NCBI GenBank assembly: GCA_004293285.1
Contig: RDYF01000046.1
Location: forward strand, 1-44,495
Length of the DNA: 44,495 nucleotides
Reading direction: 5' to 3'
Source of the DNA: Verrucomicrobiota bacterium
GTDB taxonomy: Bacteria; Verrucomicrobiota; Verrucomicrobiia; Verrucomicrobiales; Akkermansiaceae
The notes under the pieces are model-generated. The model saw nothing but the letters and a program-made list of their open reading frames with translations. It was not told the origin of the DNA and made no database searches. Below are positions 9,098 through 16,782 of this stretch, one piece after another. The translations under genes and the position numbers were made by a program. Within the stretch, counting starts at the first letter, position 1; each line of letters opens with the position of its first letter.

Positions 9098-9224
9098 CTA
9101 TCGCTTCAAGGCAGTGAGCGAGACACCTCAGCCACGAAATGCCCTCCCCAGGCGGATTCAGGATTCGCTCAGCGCCAAAGATACGATTTCTTCGAAGCAA
9201 TTTCTTTTCCCTGATGTCGAAAGC

Positions 9225-9548
9225 TCACGCGCCAGAGATGCCGTGGGTGCGGAATGTTTTGACCTTGCTGCCGCTCGCCGCTTGGAGGTATTCGAAGACG
9301 ACTTCGACTTCTTGCCCGCGATAGGAGTCATCGTTCCAGATCACGTGGTAGTATTGGCCGACCTTTTGCAAGCGCTCTTCGACGGTTACGGCACCGTGAA
9401 GCAATCGCTGGACTTCGCCGCGCGCCATGAGGTCGTTGTTCTCTCGGAACATCGATTCGCGCAGGTGATACTGCTTCACCGTCAAGCCCTGGGGATCTCC
9501 CGAGCAAGAGGCCAAAACGATCAGCGCCAGTGCCAACAACCATTTCAT
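9225..9548 (-). CDS. Small predicted lipoprotein of unknown function
   Basis: From ATG 9548 the product is 107 residues: MKWLLALALIVLASC, a lipoprotein signal peptide with lipobox LASC, so the mature protein would begin at Cys15 followed by SGD. The Asp at +3, not +2, gives no clear Lol-avoidance signal. The mature part is about 93 residues, mixed charge, with YYHVIWNDDSYRGQEVEVVFEYLQA suggesting a beta-rich fold. An ATG at 9590 is in frame but would put 14 residues before the signal peptide. I do not recognise a named family. It precedes lpxC-fabZ by 171 bp on the same strand. Confidence 0.7.
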   Translation of the reverse strand: MKWLLALALIVLASCSGDPQGLTVKQYHLRESMFRENNDLMARGEVQRLLHGAVTVEERLQKVGQYYHVIWNDDSYRGQEVEVVFEYLQAASGSKVKTFRTHGISGA

Positions 9549-9608
9549 CGTGCCAGGAGTATCATCGAAGCAGGGATTTTCACCAAGCAAAAAGATCTTT
9601 TGCTCAAA

Positions 9609-10862
9609 TCATGGCTGCGGAGCGACATGTCGACGGATCAAATCCAGCGCCGATTGGCTGGCGGCTTTTTTGAAGCCATTGCGATCTCGCAAATGAAAGA
9701 CCTTTTCGGCAATCGTCGGCAGCCCGCGCTGCGCCAATGCCAACCACGCCGTGCCCACGGGTTTTTCAGGACTGCCACCGCCGGGACCAGCGATGCCGGT
9801 GATCGATACCGCCACATCGACCGACGCCGCACGCAAGGCCCCTTCGGCCATTTGTCGGGCGACTTCTTCGCTCACCGCACCACATTTTTCCAAATCCTCA
9901 ACCTGGACGCCGAGTTGCGCGATTTTCGCGCGATTGGCATAGGTGACAAAGCCCTGCACGAATACCTCGCTGCTGCCCGGGACATCGGTCAAACGCGACG
10001 CCACCAATCCTCCGGTGCAGCTCTCCGCCGTGGCGAGAGTTTTGCCGGCTCGACGCAATTGCTCGAGCACCACAAATTCTAACGAATCACCACCCTCACT
10101 GATGCATTGCGGGCCAAAGGCCGCAAGAGCGATCGCGCGACCCTGCGCTGTGGCCGACTGTTCGCCGATGAGACGCAGATCGACTTCCGAGATGCGCGCA
10201 CAGTAGCCATATTCCAGGCCTTCGATCTGAGCCAGTTGATCATCGATCGCTTGGTGAAAATCGCTTTCACCAACGCCGGTAAACTTCAACTCCACCATGC
10301 CACGCAGAGCAGAAACTCCGGCAAGCGAGCGCAGGCGTGGTTCGACTTCCGCGAGAAACATCGGATAGAGTTCGCGCGGTGGACCGGGCAAAAGAAAAAT
10401 CGCACAAGGCCTCACCGGGTTCATCCGCGGTGGCACGTAAATGCCCGGTGCGGTACCATTGCCATTCGGCAGGATGTCGGCACCCACGGGACATTGCGCT
10501 TGCTTGCGATTGGTCGGCGCCATGACTTTTTTCCGCGAGGCGAAAAATTCTTCCAACGAACGCATCGCCGCTTCATCCTCGATCAATTCGCAGCCCAACA
10601 CAGCCGCTGTGGCCTCACGTGTCACATCGTCGCTCGTCGGCCCGAGACCACCCGTGACAAGCACCACATCGCTGCGACGCACGGCTTCCGCAAGAGTTTG
10701 CTCAATGATTGCGCCGTCGGGGATGGTCGTTTGACGTGCGACGCGTAAGCCCAAGCGAAACAACTCCCGCCCCAGCCAAGCGCCGTGGGTATTTTGGACG
10801 TTGCCCAGTAGAAGTTCGCTTCCGGTATTGATGATTTCAATGTGCACGACCCCACCATGCAC
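9609..10862 (-). CDS. cinA: CinA: nicotinamide-nucleotide amidohydrolase / competence-damage protein
   Basis: A 417-residue full-length CinA. The N-terminal molybdopterin-binding-like (COG1058) domain has TGSELLLG near the start and GGLGPTSDDVT (about 71-81). The C-terminal PncC-type domain (about 255-412) shows AESCTGGLVASRLT and TGIAGPGG. Family members hydrolyse NMN to nicotinate mononucleotide, and the N-domain can act as an ADP-ribose pyrophosphatase. ATG 10862 is used; a GTG at 10847 (giving VHIEIINTGSELL) fits the usual CinA N-terminus equally well. It lies 43 bp downstream of the pseudokinase gene on the same strand. Confidence 0.93.
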   Translation of the reverse strand: MHGGVVHIEIINTGSELLLGNVQNTHGAWLGRELFRLGLRVARQTTIPDGAIIEQTLAEAVRRSDVVLVTGGLGPTSDDVTREATAAVLGCELIEDEAAMRSLEEFFASRKKVMAPTNRKQAQCPVGADILPNGNGTAPGIYVPPRMNPVRPCAIFLLPGPPRELYPMFLAEVEPRLRSLAGVSALRGMVELKFTGVGESDFHQAIDDQLAQIEGLEYGYCARISEVDLRLIGEQSATAQGRAIALAAFGPQCISEGGDSLEFVVLEQLRRAGKTLATAESCTGGLVASRLTDVPGSSEVFVQGFVTYANRAKIAQLGVQVEDLEKCGAVSEEVARQMAEGALRAASVDVAVSITGIAGPGGGSPEKPVGTAWLALAQRGLPTIAEKVFHLRDRNGFKKAASQSALDLIRRHVAPQP

Positions 10863-10905
10863 GAGAAAACAGGTTCTTCAACCCGCGATTCACAGCATCG
10901 GCCAT

Positions 10906-12252
10906 TTAAGGCACCTCGACAATTTGATCGCGCGTGATGAGATCGATGATGAGTCTTTTTTTGGAGCCAAATTCTTCCTTGAGCACCCCCGTCACGCGGA
11001 TTTTTTTGCCGATGAGTTTCTTCACATCTGTCGCTTCCATGCCCGGCGACTGATAGCGAACCAGGTATCGACCCATCACTCGTGGTGCCTCGGGACCGCT
11101 TTCTCGAAACACAAGATACAAGGTTTTCTCTGACCCGCTCCAACTGATCCGCTCGAGCTTATCAACCACGCTCACCTGTTCGCCCATCCTCTCGCGCAGT
11201 TCTTTTTCCTCGTGAGGCAGATAATCTCTTGCTCGCAGCGTATGGGGCTCGGTCGGAGATTCCTCCAATCCTTGCAATTCCCGCGCCCGACGCTCGATTT
11301 CGGCGAGCTTTTGTTTTTCTTGAGAAGCTTCCTTTTTTTCGACTTTTGATGTCGTTTTTTGAGCTTTGGCCGAAGTGCTTGCGATCGGAATTTCGCGTTC
11401 ATTCCACCATTTCACTCCCAAAACGGCAAGACCACCGAAGACCAAAAGAGCGGCAATCACATACCATCCGGTATGGGAGTTTTTTTGTGCTGAGGGCATC
11501 GGGATCGGCTTTGGCGCTAAAGGACGAGCCGACAAACTTTTGCCCGACAACAAGGGCGCATGCTGGGTGAGTTGCTCGCCCAAGGTGAGAATTTTCATCG
11601 CCTGATCCACCGTCATGCCGGGCATTTTGATTTTCTTGAGCCACTGACTGAATGGCCCGGCATTTCCTGCGGTGAGCGTGCGTCCCGTCCAGCCAAGAGA
11701 TTGCTCTAGCAAAGCGGCGAACTCAGAGAAAAAGCCCGATGAGGGACGTCGGTCCAGCCATTTCATCGGATCGATGGCAAAACGAAAAGACACGCCCTGC
11801 TGTTCGTCTTCGACCAATTCAATCTCATGGGGTTGCAGGAAGAGCCAGTTGACCTCGTGGCCGATTTGTTGTGTCAACCACTGCATCAATAGCAGAATCT
11901 CCTCCGCCAACCAGTGAGCTTGCTCCAGTGTCAATGCCGCATGCCAAAGGTAATCGGCCAAGGTTTTCCCCTGACGCGACGCAAGAATCAGATAGGGCAT
12001 TCCATCCACCGCATCGCACGCGCCACCGAGAACAGAACTCAAACCCGGATGACGAAACTCCTGCAATCGCAACACTCCCTGCACAAAGGCCTGGATCTCG
12101 GAACCAGTGAGACCGCGATCCTCGGCACCAAAGGGGAAAAATCGATGCAAAGCGACATCTCCCCCCGTTTCGCGATCGCGCGCCCAATAGACCACACCGT
12201 CTGCATCTTGATGCAGCAGTTCTTCAATCTGAAAGCGGTTCACGGGCACCAT
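10906..12252 (-). CDS. Membrane-anchored pseudokinase with coiled coil and OB-like C-terminal domain
   Basis: A 448-residue protein. Residues 5-235 follow the layout of a bacterial Ser/Thr kinase domain (RFQIEELLHQDADGVVYWARD; HPGLSSVLG) but the catalytic residues are gone. The VAxK lysine is His36 (VALH), the HRD loop reads NWLFLQPHEIEL, and DFG is replaced by IDP. A single membrane helix spans about 262-283, followed by a Lys/Glu-rich coiled coil (about 298-328). The last 90 residues contain IGKKIRVTGVLKEEFGSKKRLIIDLI, which looks like an OB-type fold. I infer a scaffold or sensor, not an enzyme. It has no adjacent active kinase; the clear kinase in this window is at 40 kb. Confidence 0.65.
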   Translation of the reverse strand: MVPVNRFQIEELLHQDADGVVYWARDRETGGDVALHRFFPFGAEDRGLTGSEIQAFVQGVLRLQEFRHPGLSSVLGGACDAVDGMPYLILASRQGKTLADYLWHAALTLEQAHWLAEEILLLMQWLTQQIGHEVNWLFLQPHEIELVEDEQQGVSFRFAIDPMKWLDRRPSSGFFSEFAALLEQSLGWTGRTLTAGNAGPFSQWLKKIKMPGMTVDQAMKILTLGEQLTQHAPLLSGKSLSARPLAPKPIPMPSAQKNSHTGWYVIAALLVFGGLAVLGVKWWNEREIPIASTSAKAQKTTSKVEKKEASQEKQKLAEIERRARELQGLEESPTEPHTLRARDYLPHEEKELRERMGEQVSVVDKLERISWSGSEKTLYLVFRESGPEAPRVMGRYLVRYQSPGMEATDVKKLIGKKIRVTGVLKEEFGSKKRLIIDLITRDQIVEVP

Positions 12253-12323
12253 CGAGAATTACCACGCTCCCCCGCTGGGCGACAACCCCCAATCTCAAAT
12301 TTCCTGCCATGCAGGCAAAGTTC

Positions 12324-12890
12324 TCACAGACCCAGTTGATGCAAAAAGTCGCGCAGTTTGGCCACGGGCAAGCCCACCACGTTGTCCCGATCTCCCCGCA
12401 CTTCGCGTATGATCCAGTCGCCATGCTCTTGCACAGCGTAGCCGCCCGCTTTGTCGAGGGTGTGGACGGCTTGCATGTAACGAGCAATCATCTCTTCGCT
12501 CAAATCGAGAAAATGCACTTCGGTGACTTCGTCAAAAACGTGCGACTGCCCTTTTTCATCGACCACGCAAACGCCTGTGCAAACCAAGTTGACCTGCCCA
12601 CTGAGCGCGCGCAGCATCGCTGCCGCTTCAGCAAGATCTTTGGGCTTGCCCAGAGGTTGCCCCGCCAAACAAACCAAGGTGTCGGCGCCAATCACCACAC
12701 GACCCGGTTGTTGGCGTGCAATGTCTTCCGCTTTGAGTCGGGCGTTGTGCCGACAAAGCTCACGGAAATCGATGGCCCTGTCGTGGAGTTCTTCCGCAGC
12801 AGAAGCGATCACTTCCACCTCCCAACCTTGCGCCTTCATCAAATCCAAGCGACGCGGCGACGATGATGCCAGAATCAACGCGTTTTTCAT
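12324..12890 (-). CDS. maf: Maf-like nucleoside triphosphate pyrophosphatase
   Basis: 188 residues from ATG 12890. Maf signatures are all present: LASSSPRR at 6-13, GADTLVCLAGQPLGKP in the middle, and DKAGGYAVQEHG then DNVVGLPVAKL near the end. Maf proteins hydrolyse dTTP/UTP or m7GTP to monophosphates and are linked to housecleaning of non-canonical nucleotides and septum control. The ATG follows the stop of the preceding gene by one base, so translation is probably coupled. An in-frame ATG at 12926 would extend it into that gene and is less likely. Confidence 0.93.
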   Translation of the reverse strand: MKNALILASSSPRRLDLMKAQGWEVEVIASAAEELHDRAIDFRELCRHNARLKAEDIARQQPGRVVIGADTLVCLAGQPLGKPKDLAEAAAMLRALSGQVNLVCTGVCVVDEKGQSHVFDEVTEVHFLDLSEEMIARYMQAVHTLDKAGGYAVQEHGDWIIREVRGDRDNVVGLPVAKLRDFLHQLGL

Positions 12891-12891
12891 C

Positions 12892-13767
12892 TCACTTTCC
12901 CTGCAAAATGGCTGCCATCTTGGCATCGAAAGGAAATGTCATTTCCCCTGCCCCTTTGACTGGTTCGCCTTCGAGCACCTGATACTCGTAGATTTTCAGA
13001 GGTTTCACCCCGCGAATCTGGGAAAAAGCATACACGCGAATCGCCATCGCTTCTTTCCCCGTCGCACCCGGCAACCCTTTGACCGAATAACGAATGTGAT
13101 TGTCGCCATCGCGCACCCCACCCATCACCAACTCGGCTTCTTTGGTGTTGCCGAATCGATGCTTGCTCACGCGATTGACCGTCACTTCCACTTCGCGACC
13201 AGGACAATAGACATAGACTTTTGCAATGTATTTCGCCACTGGCATCGCCATCGGCACAGGCGGCACTTGCCCAGTCGGCGTAAATTCGGGCGTCGATCGA
13301 ATGTATTTCAAATCTCCTTGCGACAACTCCTTCCGCACATCCGGCAAGGCCGCGAGACTCACAAACTGCGCTTGATCGTACTTCCAACCCGTGCGCTCTT
13401 GCACGAAGTCGATCACCAACAAGTTGTCGGTCGGCTGGCCTCCGACGCTGAAATCGACTTTGCCAAAGTACACCGACTTCGCCGTCCGACCATTGCGCAG
13501 CGACTGCAAGTGCTTCAAATTCGTCAACGCAGGTGGTGCCGCAGGAAGTTCAAAAATCCCCTTCGGGAAAACGCGACGCTCGGAATTGATCCGATTGCGC
13601 ACCGTCACTTGTCGATGCTCCGCCGTCACCTTCGCCCACGAGGCATAGTTTTTTTGCACCATGGCATTGCGCCAAAAACCATAGACCGACTCCAATTGCT
13701 GACGCAGCGCAAGGTCTTGCGCGAGGGCAGAACTCATCATTGCGATGGCTACGATCATCCACTTCAT
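12892..13767 (-). CDS. Predicted secreted protein of unknown function, coupled to maf
   Basis: From ATG 13767 the product is 291 residues, with a signal peptide MKWMIVAIAMMSSALAQ (cleavage likely after ALA). The mature part has no motif I recognise. It contains VYGFWRNAMVQKNYASWAKVTAEHRQVTVRNR near the N-terminus and a C-terminal region with AKVYVYCPGREVEVTVNRVSKHR, probably beta-rich. Upstream in-frame ATGs exist up to 13854, but they would put a non-signal stretch in front of the hydrophobic segment. Its TGA is one base from the maf ATG, so the two are one transcription unit. That link is positional only. Confidence 0.65.
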   Translation of the reverse strand: MKWMIVAIAMMSSALAQDLALRQQLESVYGFWRNAMVQKNYASWAKVTAEHRQVTVRNRINSERRVFPKGIFELPAAPPALTNLKHLQSLRNGRTAKSVYFGKVDFSVGGQPTDNLLVIDFVQERTGWKYDQAQFVSLAALPDVRKELSQGDLKYIRSTPEFTPTGQVPPVPMAMPVAKYIAKVYVYCPGREVEVTVNRVSKHRFGNTKEAELVMGGVRDGDNHIRYSVKGLPGATGKEAMAIRVYAFSQIRGVKPLKIYEYQVLEGEPVKGAGEMTFPFDAKMAAILQGK

Positions 13768-13838
13768 GGCCCCGATCCTAGCCTTTTCTCGCTGCATGAA
13801 AAGACAAATGCGAAGACTCTCGCAACTGGTTGAGCAGC

Positions 13839-15638
13839 TCATACCATCGCCCATTGCGGACGTTCATCCTCGAAAGTCAGTCGCTCCCCTGTGACCGGGT
13901 GATCGAGCGACAAACGCCACGCATGCAACATCAGCGGTGCTTCGCTCGGTTCGATCGTTTGTGTCGCGGCCACTTGATGATGCAGCAGATAGGTCGCATC
14001 ACCGCAGACCGGGAATCCCAGATGCCAAAGATGCACGCGGATCTGATTGGTGCGACCCGTCAGCAGGTTCGCTTCTAACAACGTTGTTTGATCGTCGTAT
14101 CGATGCACCACACGAAACTCCGTGCAGGCCGGCAAGCCCTCGACCTCATCAATCACCCGCGACCCCGCGAGATCCGCTTGTGCCGAAATCGGGGCTTCGC
14201 AACGGTAGCTGTCCCACGCGGGCTGTCCTTGGACACGCACCAGGTAGGTCTTTTTCAAGGTCTGACGCTGAAACTGCAACTGCATCTTCGCGCAAATGGG
14301 ACGAGTGCGGGCATACAACACCAAGCCCGCAGTGTTGGCGTCCAAGCGATGCACCGGACGCGGCGACGGATGAATGATCTTGTTGATGATGTGCTGCATT
14401 GTATTGCGATGAAAGCGACCGCAAGGATGCATCGGCAATGGCGCGGGCTTGCGCACCACAATCATGGCGTGATCGGCATAGAGAAAACGAATGTCCGCAT
14501 TGACCTCGGGCTCCGTGGCCAACGCCATCGTCTGCTCATAGCGCTCGCCCGCGCGCACGATTTGCTCGCCATCGACCACCTGCCCTTTTTCATGACGGAA
14601 ACGCCCTTCGGTAAGTCGACGCTGCCATTCTGCTTCTTCGATTTGCGGAAACAACCGCAACAGCAAGTCCTTCAAACGCCAGCCATCGAAGTCCTGCTTG
14701 ATGAAAAGCGGTCGCACATTTTCGCAAGGCACACTGCCCGGCAAGGGATGGGTGATGGCATGCAAATCGCTCTGCCATTGCGCCAGCATCTGCTGACGCT
14801 GATCTTCTTCGCTGACATAGCAATACGGACAAGATTTCCCTTCCACATAGCGCGGATCTTTTTGCTCCTCCGGTTCGAGCGGCGCTTGACAGTGAAAACA
14901 AATCGCCGAATCCGTCTCGCGCAAACTGGGGTCAAGGCCCACGCGATGATCGAACACAAAGCACTCGCCCTCGTAATGATCGCCGCCCACTTCCTCGAAG
15001 TATTTCAAAATGCCGCCATCGAGCTGAAACACGTTTTCGAACCCCTTCAGTTCCATGAAAGGTGCCGCTTTTTCGCAGCGAATCCCGCCCGTACAAAAGG
15101 TCACGATGGGCTGCTTTTTCAGCTCCTCCGGCAAGCGATCGACCGCATCAGGAAACTGTCGAAACGTATCCACACCAATCGGCACAGCATGGCGAAAAGT
15201 GCCCAGCTTGACCTCGTAGTCATTGCGTGTATCGATCAAGGTCACCGGACGTCCTTCATCGAGCCATTGCTTGAGTGTCTTCGCCGGCAAATGGCGCGAC
15301 GTATAGCGCGCGGGGTCGACTTCTGGCACGCCAAAGGAAATGATTTCCTTTTTGATCCTCACCAACATCCGATTGAACGGCTGATGATCGCTTTCGCTAA
15401 ACTTCGCCTGAAACGCCTCCAGTCCAGGAATCGATCGCACCACGCCGATGAGGTGATCGATGTCCTCCCGTTGACCCGCCAAAAACAAATTGATGCCCTC
15501 CGTGCTGAGCAAAATCGTGCCCTTGAGTTGGTGCGCCTTGCATTCCTCCAACAAAGTCGCCCGCCACTCCTTCAAACGATCCAAACGCGCAAAAAGATAG
15601 CCAGAAATGTTGCTGTAAACAAGAGACGAAGAATTCAT
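13839..15638 (-). CDS. trhO: TrhO (tRNA U34 hydroxylase, rhodanese) fused to RluA-type pseudouridine synthase
   Basis: A 599-residue two-enzyme protein. Residues about 1-300 are a complete TrhO/YceA: N-terminal acylphosphatase-like domain, rhodanese domain with active-site C182 in FCTGGIRCEKA, and a C-terminal pair of CxxC motifs (C247/C250, C270/C273). TrhO makes 5-hydroxyuridine at tRNA position 34. Residues about 310-599 are an RluA-family synthase with an S4-like lead (about 308-370) and catalytic Asp433 in PVHRLDANTAGLVLYA. Both active sites look intact. ATG 15638 starts at the usual TrhO N-terminus; an alternative start at 15683 adds 15 residues. The upstream region holds the CCCCAAA array and a REP-like hairpin. 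Confidence 0.9.
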   Translation of the reverse strand: MNSSSLVYSNISGYLFARLDRLKEWRATLLEECKAHQLKGTILLSTEGINLFLAGQREDIDHLIGVVRSIPGLEAFQAKFSESDHQPFNRMLVRIKKEIISFGVPEVDPARYTSRHLPAKTLKQWLDEGRPVTLIDTRNDYEVKLGTFRHAVPIGVDTFRQFPDAVDRLPEELKKQPIVTFCTGGIRCEKAAPFMELKGFENVFQLDGGILKYFEEVGGDHYEGECFVFDHRVGLDPSLRETDSAICFHCQAPLEPEEQKDPRYVEGKSCPYCYVSEEDQRQQMLAQWQSDLHAITHPLPGSVPCENVRPLFIKQDFDGWRLKDLLLRLFPQIEEAEWQRRLTEGRFRHEKGQVVDGEQIVRAGERYEQTMALATEPEVNADIRFLYADHAMIVVRKPAPLPMHPCGRFHRNTMQHIINKIIHPSPRPVHRLDANTAGLVLYARTRPICAKMQLQFQRQTLKKTYLVRVQGQPAWDSYRCEAPISAQADLAGSRVIDEVEGLPACTEFRVVHRYDDQTTLLEANLLTGRTNQIRVHLWHLGFPVCGDATYLLHHQVAATQTIEPSEAPLMLHAWRLSLDHPVTGERLTFEDERPQWAMV

Positions 15639-15683
15639 GGAGAAACCCCAAGCTACCGAAAACCCACCACCTTGCCAAGACAC

Positions 15684-15692
15684 ATTATCTCA
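15684..15692 (-). promoter_or_regulatory. Candidate extended -10 promoter of the trhO fusion gene
   Basis: On the minus strand TGAGATAAT is an extended -10 (TGN plus GATAAT, five of six). No good -35 is present, which extended -10 promoters tolerate. The predicted start is near 15677, about 40 nt before ATG 15638. The REP-like hairpin and G-rich repeat lie just upstream. Confidence 0.35.
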
Positions 15693-15697
15693 CCACC

Positions 15698-15726
15698 GTG
15701 GCGCGGAGGCGTCTCGCCTCCCAGCC
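15698..15726. repeat. REP-like GTGGC-hairpin-CAGCC element, copy B
   Basis: GTGGC (15698-15702) is followed by a perfect 7-bp stem, GGAGGCG (15705-15711) and CGCCTCC (15715-15721) with loop TCT, then CAGCC. It is related to copies at 9066 and 44354 and sits between the candidate trhO promoter and the CCCCAAA array. Confidence 0.5.
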
Positions 15727-15731
15727 AAAAA

Positions 15732-15780
15732 CCCCAAACCCCAAACCCCAAACCCCAAACCCCAAACCCCAAACCCCAAA
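15732..15780. repeat. Seven tandem CCCCAAA heptamers (G-quadruplex-capable)
   Basis: Exactly seven perfect copies of CCCCAAA fill 49 bp, with a partial copy on each side. The minus strand, which is the sense strand of the trhO fusion gene, reads (TTTGGGG)7, with seven G4 runs spaced by three bases. It lies about 94 nt upstream of the ATG and about 55 nt upstream of the predicted transcription start. A related AACCCCAA is at 15644-15651, next to the start codon. Confidence 0.95.
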
Positions 15781-15851
15781 CCTCTCTCAAACAGAAAAGA
15801 CATCCCCCCTTCTTTCACCCCTAACCCGGCTCATCAATGACTACCGAGTCC

Positions 15852-16699
15852 CTAAAGGATTTCAACGTGATCGATCAATCTCACCTCACCATAAAATCCC
15901 GCCACCGCCAAAATCGCCGGACGCCGTACCTCTGCCACAGCCTCCAAAGTCTCAGCATCGACCAGGGCGAGGTAATCGATGCGAAACTCGCTTGATTCCG
16001 ACACATGCTGTCGCACGACCGCGAGCAAGGGTTCTGCGCGCTTTTCTCCCGCGCTCGCAAGATCCGCCGCGGCACGCAGCGACCGATCGATCATCGGAGC
16101 ATCCTGCCGCTGCTCGGGCGAAAGCCTTACGTTGCGCGACGACATCGCCAAGCCATCCGCCTCACGCACGGTCGGGTGTCCGATGATCTCAATCGGCACA
16201 TGCAAATCTCGCACCATGCGTCGAATGATCGCCAACTGTTGAAAATCTTTTTTGCCAAAAACCGCCGACTGTGCGCGAAAGAGTAGAAACAATTTCATCA
16301 CCACCGTACCGTACAGACGCCGGTGAAATGCCCCGGACGCGATGCTCCACACAGATGAGCCGACAAGCGATTTTCGGAAATCATCACACTGTGATCCGAC
16401 GCATACATTTGCGCATGATCTGGAGTAAAAACCAAATCCACTCCCGCCGCTTCACAAGCTGCCAGATCGCGTTCGAGAGGGCGCGGGTATTTTTCCCAAT
16501 CGTCCTTGCGATCGAATTGGATCGAATTGACAAAAATCGACACCGCCACCGTGCCCTCGCTCCCGACTTTCTCGCGCGCCGCACGGATCAAAGCCAAATG
16601 CCCTTCATGCAGCGCACCCATGGTCGGCACCAAGCACAAAGGTTGCGGCAAAGCAGCCACATGCTGCAACAAAACATCCGTATCAGCAACCACGATCAC
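15852..16699 (-). pseudogene. panC: Pantothenate synthetase, frameshifted by a 5-bp tandem duplication
   Basis: Two frames together make one complete PanC of about 281 residues, which condenses pantoate and beta-alanine with ATP to give pantothenate. The N-terminal part, from ATG 16699, has PTMGALHEGHLALI, FVNSIQFD and LCGASRPGHFTGVCTV, then runs into a stop in frame. The C-terminal part, in another frame, begins VMKLFLLF and continues FGKKDFQQLAIIRRMVRDL and DGLAMSSRN (KMSKS-like). The switch is at 16303-16312, where ACCGT occurs twice in tandem. Removing one copy restores the exact family sequence across the joint. All catalytic motifs are otherwise intact, so this is a very recent lesion, an error, or a reversible switch. 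Confidence 0.9.
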
Positions 16700-16782
16700 G
16701 CCAAAACGCTAGCACCTCCCCCCAACATCCGACGAGAGAAAAAAAGCGCGCCTGATCATCTCTGTATTAGGTCAACTCAGGG

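Noticed and set aside
7542..10082. An 846-codon open frame on the plus strand opposite lpxC-fabZ, the lipoprotein gene and cinA
   Set aside because: It is antisense to three well-supported genes, its sequence is His/Arg-rich with no motif, and such frames are common opposite codon-biased genes.
12303..12315. CCTGC-CAT-GCAGG hairpin between the pseudokinase and maf genes as a terminator
   Set aside because: The stem is only 5 bp and there is no T run on either strand.
12523..13833. A 436-codon plus-strand frame opposite maf and the secreted protein
   Set aside because: It is antisense to a clear Maf and to a signal-peptide protein, with no start signal or family motif.
15732..15780. The CCCCAAA repeat as a telomere-like end of a linear replicon
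   Set aside because: It resembles ciliate telomere repeats, but it is internal, flanked by ordinary bacterial genes on both sides.
14088..15824. A 578-codon plus-strand frame opposite the TrhO-RluA gene that runs into the CCCCAAA array
   Set aside because: It is a shadow of the real gene; the end of the frame is just translated repeat, and no protein family is visible.
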